A stretch of DNA of 64,000 nt from Alphaproteobacteria bacterium (GTDB lineage Bacteria > Pseudomonadota > Alphaproteobacteria > Sphingomonadales > Sphingomonadaceae): the NCBI GenBank assembly GCA_030424845.1, contig JAUHWC010000001.1:806001-870000 (forward strand), read 5' to 3'. The notes beneath the pieces were generated by a model, which did no database searches, was not told the origin of the DNA, and saw only the letters and a program-made list of their open reading frames with translations. Below, piece by piece: positions 45,731 to 54,454 of the stretch. The stretch's first letter is position 1. Every line of letters starts with the position of its first letter. The position numbers were made by a program, and so were the translations under genes.

Positions 45731-46465
45731 GTGAGCCTGACCCTTGCGACACAAGCTCCCGGCGAGCCGGAAATCTTCGCCTCGGTGCAAGGCGAAGGGC
45801 CGAGCGCGGGGCGGCCCGTTGCTTTCCTGCGCCTGTCGCGCTGCAACCTGGCCTGCACCTGGTGCGACACACCCTACACCTGGCATTTCGAAGGCGACAA
45901 TCGCCCTCATCGCGGCAGCGAAACCTATGACCGCACGGCCAACCAGGTCAGCCTTGACGTGCATGACGTGGCGCAGCGCATCAAGGCGCTGGGGCAGGAC
46001 AGGCTGGTGATCACCGGCGGCGAACCCTTGTTGCAGGCGGCCAAGCTGGCGGACATGCTGGCGCACCTGCCGGGCATCAGCGTGGAGATCGAAACCAACG
46101 GCACCGTGCGCCCCATCGCCCGGCTGGACGTGCTGGTGGACCAGTACAATGTCAGCCCCAAGCTTTCCCACTCCGGCAATCCGGCAGACCTCGCCCTCAT
46201 CCCCGAGATGCTCGATTTCTGGGCCAGCGAGCCGCGTGCCTTCCTGAAGTTCGTGATCGCCGGCGAAGAGGATGTGGACGAGGTGCTCAGCCTCCAGCGC
46301 AAGCACCATATCCCGCCCTCGCGTATCTTCCTGATGCCGGAAGGCACCGACAGCGAAACGATCCGCGCAAGGGAGAAATGGCTTTCTGCGCTATGCATCG
46401 AGCATGGCCTTCGTCTAAGCGACCGCCTCCATATCCACCTGTACGGGGACACGCGCGGGACATGA
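45731..46465 (+). CDS. queE: 7-carboxy-7-deazaguanine synthase QueE
   Basis: QueE, 244 residues, a radical-SAM enzyme that makes the 7-deazaguanine ring for queuosine. The cluster motif RCNLACTWCDTPYT (Cys38, Cys42, Cys45) and the N-terminal IFASVQGEGPSAGRP are diagnostic, and GGEPLL is the SAM contact. Start is GTG 45731. No queC, queD or queF and no preQ1 riboswitch is seen nearby. The stop overlaps the MATE start (ATGA). Confidence 0.94.
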   Translation: MSLTLATQAPGEPEIFASVQGEGPSAGRPVAFLRLSRCNLACTWCDTPYTWHFEGDNRPHRGSETYDRTANQVSLDVHDVAQRIKALGQDRLVITGGEPLLQAAKLADMLAHLPGISVEIETNGTVRPIARLDVLVDQYNVSPKLSHSGNPADLALIPEMLDFWASEPRAFLKFVIAGEEDVDEVLSLQRKHHIPPSRIFLMPEGTDSETIRAREKWLSALCIEHGLRLSDRLHIHLYGDTRGT

Positions 46466-47943
46466 GCAGCACGCCTGCCAGCAATGACGAGACAGCAGCC
46501 GCGCCGAAGGGCCGGATGAAGGGCGACCTGACGCAAGGCCCGATCATGCCCACGCTGCTGATGTTCAGCGTGCCCACGCTGCTGTCGAGCGCGCTGCAAT
46601 CTTTGAACGGCACGATCAATTCGATCTGGGTCGGACGGTTGATCGGCGAGGAGGCGCTGGCCGCCACCGCCAATGCCAACATCATCATGTTCCTGATGTC
46701 GGCCGCCGCATTCGGCCTGGGCATGGCGGGCACGGTGAAGATCGGCCAGCGTTTCGGCGCACGCAATATTGACGGTGCGCGGCGCACCTTCGGCACCGCC
46801 GTGGGTTTCTCCTTCATCGTGATGACGGTGATCGCTGCCATCGGCTTTGTCTTTACCGCGCCCTTGCTGGACCTGCTCGGCACGCCCGGACCGGCCTGGC
46901 AACTGGCCTTCGACTACCTGCGCATGCTGTTCGTTTCCATGCCCGTGGTGATGGCATCGATCATCCTGCAGATGGGCCTGCGCGGATCAGGCGATGCCCG
47001 CACGCCGCTGATCTTCATGGGGCTGACCGTGGTGCTGGACGTGATCTTCAACCCGATCCTGATCACCGGCTGGGGGCCGTTCCCCGAACTCGGCATCACC
47101 GGCTCTGCCCTGTCGATGGTGATCGCGGCGGTGACCAGCTTCGTCGCGATGGTTCTCTATCTCTACGCGAAAGACCTGCCACTGCGCCTGCGCGGACCGG
47201 AACTTGCCTATCTGAAGCCCGATAGCCAGGAGCTGACCTACATCATCGCCAAGGGCGTGCCGATGGGTGCGCAGATGCTGGTGGTGAGCGCGGCCGGCAT
47301 CATCATGGTCGGCCTTGTCAACCAGGAAGGACTGATGACGGCAGCGGCCTATGGCGCGGTGATGCAGTTGTTCACCTATATCCAGATGCCGGCGATGGCG
47401 ATTGGCGGGGCGATCAGCGCGATTGCCGCGCAATATATCGGCGCCGGCAAGTGGGATGGCCTGGGAGGGCTCACCAGGGCCGGCCTGATCGTCCAGTTCG
47501 TGATGACCGGAACGGTCACCGTCCTGCTGCTGCTGTTTGACCGGCCCGCGCTCGTGCTGTTCCTCGGTTCGGGCAGCCCGGCGGTGCCGCTTGCCCAGCA
47601 CATGCAGCTGCTCTCCAGCTGGAACTTCGTCATCTTCGGGGTGACGATGGTGCTCACTTCGGTGATGCGCGCAGGCGGTGCGGTATGGGTGCCGCTGGCG
47701 ATTCTCGCGATATCCCTCTACCCGGTGCGCCTCGGCTTCTACTACCTCACCTATGATGCGCTGGCCGCCGATGCGATCTGGTGGTCCTATCCGGTCAGCG
47801 CCTTTGCGGCCCTGCTGATGGCATGGTGGGCCTATGCCAGCCCCGGCTGGCGCGCGCGGGCCGAAGCGGAAAGCGCCGAAGAAGCGATGGAACAGGCGCA
47901 TGCCGACGGCCAGCCCGCCGGGCGGATGACTCCCGATTTGTGA
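46462..47943 (+). CDS. MATE family multidrug efflux transporter
   Basis: A 493-residue MATE transporter with about 12 membrane helices arranged as two six-helix halves. The first helix region carries TLLMFSVPTLLSSALQSLNG and SIWVGRLIGEEALAATANAN, the usual first-half signature; the second half repeats the pattern from about residue 260. A soluble 25-residue N-terminus and an Ala/Glu-rich C-terminal tail lie outside the membrane. It exchanges Na+ or H+ for drugs or metabolites; substrate unknown. The ATG at 46462 is coupled to queE by overlap; longer reading is rejected. Confidence 0.93.
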   Translation: MSSTPASNDETAAAPKGRMKGDLTQGPIMPTLLMFSVPTLLSSALQSLNGTINSIWVGRLIGEEALAATANANIIMFLMSAAAFGLGMAGTVKIGQRFGARNIDGARRTFGTAVGFSFIVMTVIAAIGFVFTAPLLDLLGTPGPAWQLAFDYLRMLFVSMPVVMASIILQMGLRGSGDARTPLIFMGLTVVLDVIFNPILITGWGPFPELGITGSALSMVIAAVTSFVAMVLYLYAKDLPLRLRGPELAYLKPDSQELTYIIAKGVPMGAQMLVVSAAGIIMVGLVNQEGLMTAAAYGAVMQLFTYIQMPAMAIGGAISAIAAQYIGAGKWDGLGGLTRAGLIVQFVMTGTVTVLLLLFDRPALVLFLGSGSPAVPLAQHMQLLSSWNFVIFGVTMVLTSVMRAGGAVWVPLAILAISLYPVRLGFYYLTYDALAADAIWWSYPVSAFAALLMAWWAYASPGWRARAEAESAEEAMEQAHADGQPAGRMTPDL

Positions 47944-47953
47944 GTTCGGGTTG

Positions 47954-47975
47954 CGAAGGCGCATCCGCGCCTTCG
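47954..47975. terminator. Hairpin after the MATE gene
   Basis: CGAAGGCGC / GCGCCTTCG, a perfect 9-base stem with a 4-base loop, starts 11 bases after the stop. No U-run follows. The rest of the gap to the HerA-like gene (47976-48101) shows nothing else. Confidence 0.5.
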
Positions 47976-48101
47976 TCCTCGCAATCCCTCGCGTGGCCGA
48001 ATTGCGCTTTCCTACCCGGTTGGCGGGAGTTCGAGCCAGCCAAGCCGGACGGATGCCCCGCGCCCGGCGTCCGGGTGGCCAGGAATACCCGCTAGGCAAC
48101 G

Positions 48102-49802
48102 TCAGTTGCCTTGCGTTCTCCAGCGCTGGACCACGCGTTCGACCTGCTCTTCCTCGCCGCCTTCCTCGCTCCACAGTTCCACGAAGCTCGGGTCTTCGGA
48201 AGCGGGCCGCTTGCTTTCCTCGAGGTTGTCGAAGTTCACGTGGATCGGGATCGACACGCCCTCGCCGCAGATGATGCATTCGCGATTGCGCAGCGCCGGG
48301 ATGGAATCGAGGAAACCGCGCGCGCCTTCGGGCATGGCGGATTTGACGAAGGCCTGGTCGCGATCGTTGTTGAGGCGCATGGAAATGATCGTGCCGCATT
48401 GCGACAGCACGCCTTCGGCGAGGTCGGACGGACGCTGGGTGATGAGGCCCAGCGAGATGCCGTATTTACGGCCTTCCTTGGCGATGCGGGACAGGATCTG
48501 CCCGACCGAGGAACCATCGGCGTTCTTCTCGTTGGGCACGTAGCGGTGGGCTTCCTCGCACACCAGCAGGATCGGCCGAGTCTTTTCGTGCCGGCCCCAG
48601 ATCGCGAAGTCGAACACCATGCGTGACAGCACGGCGACAACGGTGCTGGTGATGTCCGAGGGGACACCGGACACATCGATGATGGAGATCGGCTTGCCCT
48701 CGCCGGGCATGCGGAAGACCTTGGAGATGAACTCCGCCATCGTGTCGCCCACCAGCATGCCGGAGAACATGAACTGGTAGCGCGGATCGGCCTTCAGTTC
48801 CTCGATCTTGGTCTTGATGCGCATGTAGGGGGCGGACGTGGTGGACTTGTCCAGCTTGCCCATCTCGTCCTGCAGCATGTTGGTCAGGTCGCTGAGCAGG
48901 TAGGGGATCGGCGAGTCGACGGTGATCTTGCCCATCTCCTTGGCCATGCGGTTCTTCGAACGCGCAGCCAGCAGGCACTTTGCCAGGATGTCCTTGTCTT
49001 CCTGCAACTCGTTGCCACTGGAACGCAACAGGACTTCGCAGTGCTCCTCGAAGTTTAGCAGCCAGTAGGGCATCTGCAGGTTGGAAACGTCGTAGATCTG
49101 CCCGGTGTTGCGGAAGGCGGCGGAATATTCGCCGTGCGGGTCGATCATCACGATATGCCCCTGCGGCGCCGCCTGGCAGATGCGGTGCAGGATCAGCGCG
49201 GCGCTGGTGGACTTACCGGTACCGGTGGAGCCCAGCAGCGCGAAGTGCTTGCCCAGCATGGCATCGATATAGATGCCGGCGCGGATGTCCTTGGTGGGAT
49301 AGACGGTGCCGATCTGGATCGCGCTGCGTCCGTCACTGGCATAGATCTGGCGCAGGTCGTCGGTGGTGGCCGGGAAGATCAGCGCGCCGGGAATCGGATA
49401 GCGGGTCACACCGCGGCGGAAACCGTGGATCTTGCCGGTCAGCTTTTCTTCCACGCCTTCGCCCATGAAGTCGATGTTGGCGACAATGGAGTTGCCTTCG
49501 GAACGGCGATCCTGGCGCTGGTTGCGCACACTGGCGAGCAGCCAGCCGTCGTTGGTGCGGATCTTGATCTGGCTGCCCACCTGACCGGCAAGGGCGATGG
49601 AGGGATCAGGATCTTCGCTGCACTGGTTGAGGCGCTGCATGTCGAGCGCGATCTGGGAGCCGGAACCAGCGATTTCGAGCACCACGCCGATGGGCTGGGT
49701 CGCATTGTCGATCGAAACATCATGAGCCGCAGCACCTGCAGGTGCCCCGGTGGGAGAAGGTTGGCGGGCCTGTTGGACCGGCGGCCGCGACATATCACTC
49801 AT
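48102..49802 (-). CDS. HerA-like (DUF87) ATP-binding protein
   Basis: A 566-residue FtsK/HerA-superfamily ATPase. A HAS-barrel-like N-terminal region (about 35-135) precedes the motor domain with Walker A GSTGTGKS (191-198), IVMIDPHGEYS (Walker-B-like), and LLVCEEAHRYVP further on, where the catalytic Glu sits; ITQRPSDLAEGVLSQCGTII is the sensor region shared by HerA and related DNA pumps. HerA proteins usually act with the nuclease NurA in end resection or in defence systems, but no nuclease gene is adjacent. The first 30 residues are low complexity and start choice is between Met1 and Met4. Confidence 0.88.
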   Translation of the reverse strand: MSDMSRPPVQQARQPSPTGAPAGAAAHDVSIDNATQPIGVVLEIAGSGSQIALDMQRLNQCSEDPDPSIALAGQVGSQIKIRTNDGWLLASVRNQRQDRRSEGNSIVANIDFMGEGVEEKLTGKIHGFRRGVTRYPIPGALIFPATTDDLRQIYASDGRSAIQIGTVYPTKDIRAGIYIDAMLGKHFALLGSTGTGKSTSAALILHRICQAAPQGHIVMIDPHGEYSAAFRNTGQIYDVSNLQMPYWLLNFEEHCEVLLRSSGNELQEDKDILAKCLLAARSKNRMAKEMGKITVDSPIPYLLSDLTNMLQDEMGKLDKSTTSAPYMRIKTKIEELKADPRYQFMFSGMLVGDTMAEFISKVFRMPGEGKPISIIDVSGVPSDITSTVVAVLSRMVFDFAIWGRHEKTRPILLVCEEAHRYVPNEKNADGSSVGQILSRIAKEGRKYGISLGLITQRPSDLAEGVLSQCGTIISMRLNNDRDQAFVKSAMPEGARGFLDSIPALRNRECIICGEGVSIPIHVNFDNLEESKRPASEDPSFVELWSEEGGEEEQVERVVQRWRTQGN

Positions 49803-49938
49803 GCTTTGCGCTCACATCATTGCACCAAACGTCATGCGTGGAGCTAGCGGCTCGAGGTTAAGATCGCGTCAATCGTGGAAGAAAACCAATTGCGCACAGC
49901 ATCTTGGGCCGACAGGTCCGGTTGGTATCCGGCTTTCG

Positions 49939-50712
49939 TCAGACCAGGGCGAACAGCCGCCCGGCCGCCCAGCCCATGAACAGCGAAAGCGCCACCGCAA
50001 GCAGGCCATAGGCGAAGGAATTCTCCTCCGCCTGCTCGGCCACGTCGCGATCGAAGCCTTCCTTTCGCACGAATACTTCCGAGCTGGCCGCCGCGATCAC
50101 GCGGCCATCGCGAACGGCAAAGGTTTCAGCGATATAGCGGCCAACCACCACGTTTGACGGCAAGTAGATGCGCGACTGGTACAGGACACCCTCGCTGATC
50201 GAGACTCCATTCTCGTTCTGCTGGAAGAGCTCGCTGTCCCGCCTCAAGTCGACCAAGCCGCTGGTGAAGCGGGCGTGCTGTTCGGGATCAATCGTGCCGG
50301 TGGGTGACAACTGCAGGTAATCGAGGCCGAATTCGTAGATCGCGGCGGTGCTTTCATCGACGATCTCGTCAATCGGCGCGGAACTGGCGAGGCCGAAGAA
50401 GGAAGGCACGGAGCGCAACGACATCGCTTCCGCGTTGATCCAGATACCGGCAAAGCGCTGCTTCTCGCGGATCTGGACCGGCTCGGACGGACCGCGCAGG
50501 ATCACCACGATATCGAAGTCATCGCCCGCCCTGCTGCCATCGGGATCAAGCAGCGCGCCATAGAGCAGCAAGGTCTGGCCGGTGAAGCCCTGCTGCACCA
50601 GCACCTCGTGCTGGCTGACTTCGGACACGAGGATGGGATCCCTCGCCTGGCCCAGCGCAGCACCGGGCAAGGCAACAAGTGCAAGAAGCAAGATGGCGAA
50701 CCAGCGCCTCAT
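49939..50712 (-). CDS. TIGR02186 family membrane protein
   Basis: A 257-residue protein: signal peptide (about 1-21), a periplasmic beta-rich domain (25-225), and one C-terminal membrane helix (about 232-252). It fits the alphaproteobacterial TIGR02186 family, which has no established activity but is commonly found beside a TauE/SafE exporter, as here. Key segments are VSQHEVLVQQGFTGQTLLLYGA and DFDIVVILRGPSEPVQIREK. The ATG at 50712 overlaps the TauE stop (ATGA). A longer reading upstream runs through tauE in another frame and is rejected. Confidence 0.85.
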   Translation of the reverse strand: MRRWFAILLLALVALPGAALGQARDPILVSEVSQHEVLVQQGFTGQTLLLYGALLDPDGSRAGDDFDIVVILRGPSEPVQIREKQRFAGIWINAEAMSLRSVPSFFGLASSAPIDEIVDESTAAIYEFGLDYLQLSPTGTIDPEQHARFTSGLVDLRRDSELFQQNENGVSISEGVLYQSRIYLPSNVVVGRYIAETFAVRDGRVIAAASSEVFVRKEGFDRDVAEQAEENSFAYGLLAVALSLFMGWAAGRLFALV

Positions 50713-51620
50713 AACGGCGTTACCGTGTAGAAGGCATCGGGGATGACAAACAGGCCGAACAGCATCACCGCCGCCACGATCAGCACGATCACGGCCAGGC
50801 ACAGGCGCAGCAGTTCCGGCTTGGCCGACAGTGCGATGCGCGTGCCGATCTGCGCGCCCGAGACGGAGCCGATCAGCAAGAGGCCTGCCAGCACGATGTC
50901 GACAGCCTGCGTGGTCAGCGCATGGACCATGGTGGTCATCATCGTCACGAACAGGATGTTGAACAGCGATGTGCCGACGACGACATTGGCGCTCATGCCC
51001 AGGATGTAGAGCATCACCGGCACCATGATGAATCCGCCACCCACGCCCATCAGCATCGTCAGGATGCCCACAACGATCCCCATGATGAACGGCCCCAGCG
51101 GCGAGATGTAGAGGCCGGACCGATAGAACCGCCAGCGCATCGGCAGGGCGGCGATCAGCGGGTGGTGGCGGCGCTTGGCCGCACGGCGCTTTTCCTGCGG
51201 CTTGCGGTTGAGGGCCTGGATACTCTCGTGCCCCATCAGCGTGCCGATGGTGCCAAGCAGGATCACGTAGAGCAGGTTGATGACCACATCGATCTGGCCG
51301 AATGCTGTCAGCAGGTTGAAGATGCCTGCACCAAGCAAGGCACCGATCAGGCCGCCGGCAACCACCACGCCGCCCATCTGGTAATCCACGCCGCCCCTCT
51401 TGGACTGCGCAATCACACCCGAAACGCTGGCCCCCGTCACCTGCGTCGCGGCCGATGCCGCGGCTACCGTGGGCGGAATTCCGGAAAAGATCAGCAAGGG
51501 CGTGGTCAGGAACCCGCCGCCGACACCGAAGATGCCGGAAAGGATGCCCGTAAGCCCGCCAAGCACCACGATCCACAGGCCATTGATGGCAAGGTTCGCA
51601 ATGGGGAGGTAGACATCCAT
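50709..51620 (-). CDS. TauE/SafE family sulfite exporter-like permease
   Basis: A 303-residue membrane protein of the TauE/SafE family with eight predicted helices. The repeated GLTGILSGIFGVGGGFLTTP near the N-terminus and VGILTMLMGVGGGFIMVP in the second half are the hallmark GVGGG motifs. Members export sulfite, sulfoacetate or other organosulfonates. Coupled by overlap to the TIGR02186 gene downstream, so the two probably work as one transport unit. Confidence 0.9.
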   Translation of the reverse strand: MDVYLPIANLAINGLWIVVLGGLTGILSGIFGVGGGFLTTPLLIFSGIPPTVAAASAATQVTGASVSGVIAQSKRGGVDYQMGGVVVAGGLIGALLGAGIFNLLTAFGQIDVVINLLYVILLGTIGTLMGHESIQALNRKPQEKRRAAKRRHHPLIAALPMRWRFYRSGLYISPLGPFIMGIVVGILTMLMGVGGGFIMVPVMLYILGMSANVVVGTSLFNILFVTMMTTMVHALTTQAVDIVLAGLLLIGSVSGAQIGTRIALSAKPELLRLCLAVIVLIVAAVMLFGLFVIPDAFYTVTPL

Positions 51621-51675
51621 GAATCGCGCCTAACGCATAGACGCGATTGATTGAAGGTGAATGGTGCCCTCCGAC

Positions 51676-52914
51676 CTAAAATCCGGCGGATAGTGTGAGC
51701 GCAGGGCCACTAGCCGGCTCGGCATCACCGGCCACGCGGAAGCGGTAATCAGCGGCCACCCGTCCGCGCGTATCGCCCAGGCGGAAGGTGACAGAGGCAC
51801 TTGGGCCCACGTCCAGCCTTTCGCCATCCTCCTGTGCACCGCCCCAGGCGGCAGCCCCGGCCCTGAGGTCGAAATCTCCAGCCGAAGCGAGGCTGCGATC
51901 GACGCGCAGCTGCCCGTCCACGAAGCCCGTGGCGAAATCACCCCCGACGTATCCGGCCTGGAGATAGGCCTCGGCCTGCAATCCGCCGGGCAACTTTTGC
52001 GGTGCCAAATCGGTGACAGCGTAGGCCGCCGGACGCACCTCGCTTCCCTGCGCCCTCTCGCTGATGCGCATTTCTGCAGCGATACGGATCGGCATGCGGG
52101 CGAGCGGTCGTGCAGAAAGCCCGGCGGCCACTTTTTGCTCGCTGGCTCCCTGAAGGACAGCGGTCCCCCGCAGATAGGCCTGCGGGCGCATCCCGCTCTT
52201 GGGAGCAAGCTCATAGCGGACCACGGCCCCCATCTGGCTGCGGCCATAGGAAGGCCTGCCGGATGTAAACGGCGTGGTCGTGTCATCCCGCCACAAGAGC
52301 TAGCCATCGGCGGACCAGCGGCTGCGCGCGTCTCCGGAGCGACCAGCCATCGCGAGCGGCGCTGGCGCCGCATCAGGCAGTCTGGCTGCAGTGACGAGGG
52401 AATCTGGCGCAGCCGGTTCTGGCGTGGAAGCATCGCCAAGGGCCCGGCGGTAGAACGCAGCCAGTTCCGGGGGGATCTCCATATGCGCGAAGCCGGCAGC
52501 GGCGAGCAGCGTATGCCCCGCCGCCATACGCATCGGCGGATAGGGAGCACCGTTCGCGGCCACCGGCCTGGCCGAAGGCTCGCCCTGCCCTGCTTCGAGC
52601 TTGCCCAGGTTTGCCGGATCGTTCCAGCCGCCATCAGGCAGGGGAAGCACCGGCTGGATTGTCGGCGCGCGCGGTTCGGCAGGCCGACCGGCAGGTGCGG
52701 AAGGCACAGCAGGATTGTGCTGCCGGCCAGCGGACGGGGCCAACTCCTCGCTGGCGACACCATTCGCCAAGGGAAGGACATCCCCGTATCCTTCAGGCAG
52801 GGGCGATGCCCAGGTGACGACGCGAAACGCGCCCCAGGCCATGAACAACAGGCCTAACACGAGTATCGGTTGGCCGCGCAGGCCCTTGCCTGATCCTGAC
52901 CGGCGTTTGCTCAC
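51676..52914 (-). pseudogene. Envelope (barrel-like) protein gene interrupted by TAG
   Basis: One gene read in a single frame from GTG 52914 to 51676 (412 sense codons expected), broken by a TAG at 52302-52300 (codon 205). The N-terminal part has a membrane/signal segment (LRGQPILVLGLLFMAWGAF), a Pro-rich region, and ends RWSADG; after the TAG it resumes LLWRDDTTTPFTSGR and continues as a beta-strand-rich tail (AYLQAGYVGGDFATGFVDG, ADYRFRVAGD) ending in Phe, as outer-membrane barrels do. The TAG is one base away from TGG (Trp), giving DGWLL. The GTG overlaps the GT2 stop (GTGA), so this is the partner of the glycosyltransferase, reminiscent of NfrA beside NfrB. Likely inactive unless the TAG is an error or read through. 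Confidence 0.75.
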
Positions 52915-54332
52915 AGGACGGCCCTCGCCATGCCGGGTCGAGACCTGTCGCTTCGTGCAGTGGCCGCAGGATGGCTGTCGTGCCGGGTTTTCTCCCACTG
53001 CGGTGAGCCGCCACGCAAGGTGCGAAGATATGCCATCAGCGCACGCCGCCCGGCCATGATGGCAATCACGTTCGTCACCGGAATGCGCAGCACCGCCATG
53101 ATGCCTTCCTTCGCGCCATGCTCCCTGGCGGTAAAGGCAAAGCGCATGATCGCCCGCCAGGCAAAGCTGGCAAGATTGGCGGTCACGAGGACGCTCAGCA
53201 GAGGGTCAGCCTGCCAGGGCCGATCCACCCCCAGTTCGCCCAGCAGGAAGAACAGGCTTGCCAGCAGGAAGAAGGCATAGCCGCAGGCGAGCACCAGTGC
53301 GGCGAATGGGCCACGACGATCGCGCAGGCGCATCCAGTTTTCTGCAAGCCCGGCCTCCCAGCCGAGCCGGTCCCAGCCTTGCAAGCCGATACCGCGGACC
53401 CAGCGTGCCTTCTGCCGCACCGCTTCATCGAGGCGGGCAGGGAAATAGGCCCGCGTTGCCACGAGAGAGCCATCCTCTCCGCGCACCCGCAGGAAGCGCG
53501 ATCGGCCACCGACAGCCTGCACGCGCATGCCGAGTTCATAATCTTCCGTCAGCGATTCGACTGAGAACGGTCCGTTGCCGCCATCCATTCGCTCCATTGC
53601 CTGAAGCATGCGGCGGTCAAGCGCGCAGCCGACGCCCGCGGCAGGCAGGCACGTTCCCAACAAGTCGCGCACGACCATGTTCTTGCCATGCGCTTCGGCA
53701 AACTCCTCGCAGTAATGACTCCCGACCCAGCGCGAGTTCTCCTGCGGCAGGGGCACGACCGGAATCTGCACGAACTGCGCCCGGTCCAGGGCACTGTCCA
53801 TCAGCCCCAACTCTGCCGGATCGACCATGTCCTCGGCATCATGCAGCAGGACCATCCGGAATGACACGCCGGTGCGGTCCTCATCGACCTCCATCGCGCG
53901 ATAGAGGCGGTTGAGACAATCCGCCTTGGTCGAGGGACCATTGCAATCGTGCACCACCAGGCGCACGCGGCGATCCGCCCCCGCAGCCCGCATGGCAGCC
54001 TCCATGGTCGCCATGTCGTTGCGATAGACACCGACGTAAATGACATAGTCCTGGTGCGTCCAGGCTTGCAGCGCATGGGCGATGGTGTGCTCGATCACCT
54101 TTTCTTCATGCCAGGCCGGAATGAACACCGCGGCGTTCCCCGAAAGCCTGCGAGACCGCACATCCTCGCGGCGCAATGTCAGGCGCGGGACCTTGCGGGT
54201 CAGTCGCATCCAGCCCCAGATTCCGTCGACCAGCAATTCGTCGATTGCACCGAGCAGAAAGAAGAAGCCCGCAAACAGCAGAAGCTCGCGTTCGATGAGC
54301 CCCAGCAATGCCAGGAAAGACCAGTCCCCCAT
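52911..54332 (-). CDS. Family 2 glycosyltransferase, NfrB-like
   Basis: A 473-residue membrane glycosyltransferase of the GT2 type related to NfrB (phage N4 adsorption protein B). An N-terminal membrane segment (about 12-32), the GT-A core with FIPAWHEEKVIEHT, the DXD-like HDAEDMVD, the catalytic-base TEDYELG and QxxRW-like RQKARWVRG, then C-terminal membrane helices (about 335-440). Such synthases make or secrete surface polysaccharide with an outer-membrane partner. The partner gene follows with a GTGA overlap but carries a TAG, so the system may be non-functional in this strain. No c-di-GMP-binding region is visible. Confidence 0.87.
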   Translation of the reverse strand: MGDWSFLALLGLIERELLLFAGFFFLLGAIDELLVDGIWGWMRLTRKVPRLTLRREDVRSRRLSGNAAVFIPAWHEEKVIEHTIAHALQAWTHQDYVIYVGVYRNDMATMEAAMRAAGADRRVRLVVHDCNGPSTKADCLNRLYRAMEVDEDRTGVSFRMVLLHDAEDMVDPAELGLMDSALDRAQFVQIPVVPLPQENSRWVGSHYCEEFAEAHGKNMVVRDLLGTCLPAAGVGCALDRRMLQAMERMDGGNGPFSVESLTEDYELGMRVQAVGGRSRFLRVRGEDGSLVATRAYFPARLDEAVRQKARWVRGIGLQGWDRLGWEAGLAENWMRLRDRRGPFAALVLACGYAFFLLASLFFLLGELGVDRPWQADPLLSVLVTANLASFAWRAIMRFAFTAREHGAKEGIMAVLRIPVTNVIAIMAGRRALMAYLRTLRGGSPQWEKTRHDSHPAATARSDRSRPGMARAVL

Positions 54333-54454
54333 AAGCCCCCGACCGTACCCCTTTGAAACTATTGATGTGCAGGACTATCGAAATCGGAAAAAAAGGCAAT
54401 GCTGCGGCCGGAACGCTTGCATGTTTGGTGCATTTGCGAAATGTGACCCTGCAT

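Noticed and set aside
50713-51576. Fusion of the TIGR02186 protein with an upstream Arg/His-rich domain
   Set aside because: The upstream part is a second-frame reading of the tauE gene; the true ATG with a signal peptide is at 50712.
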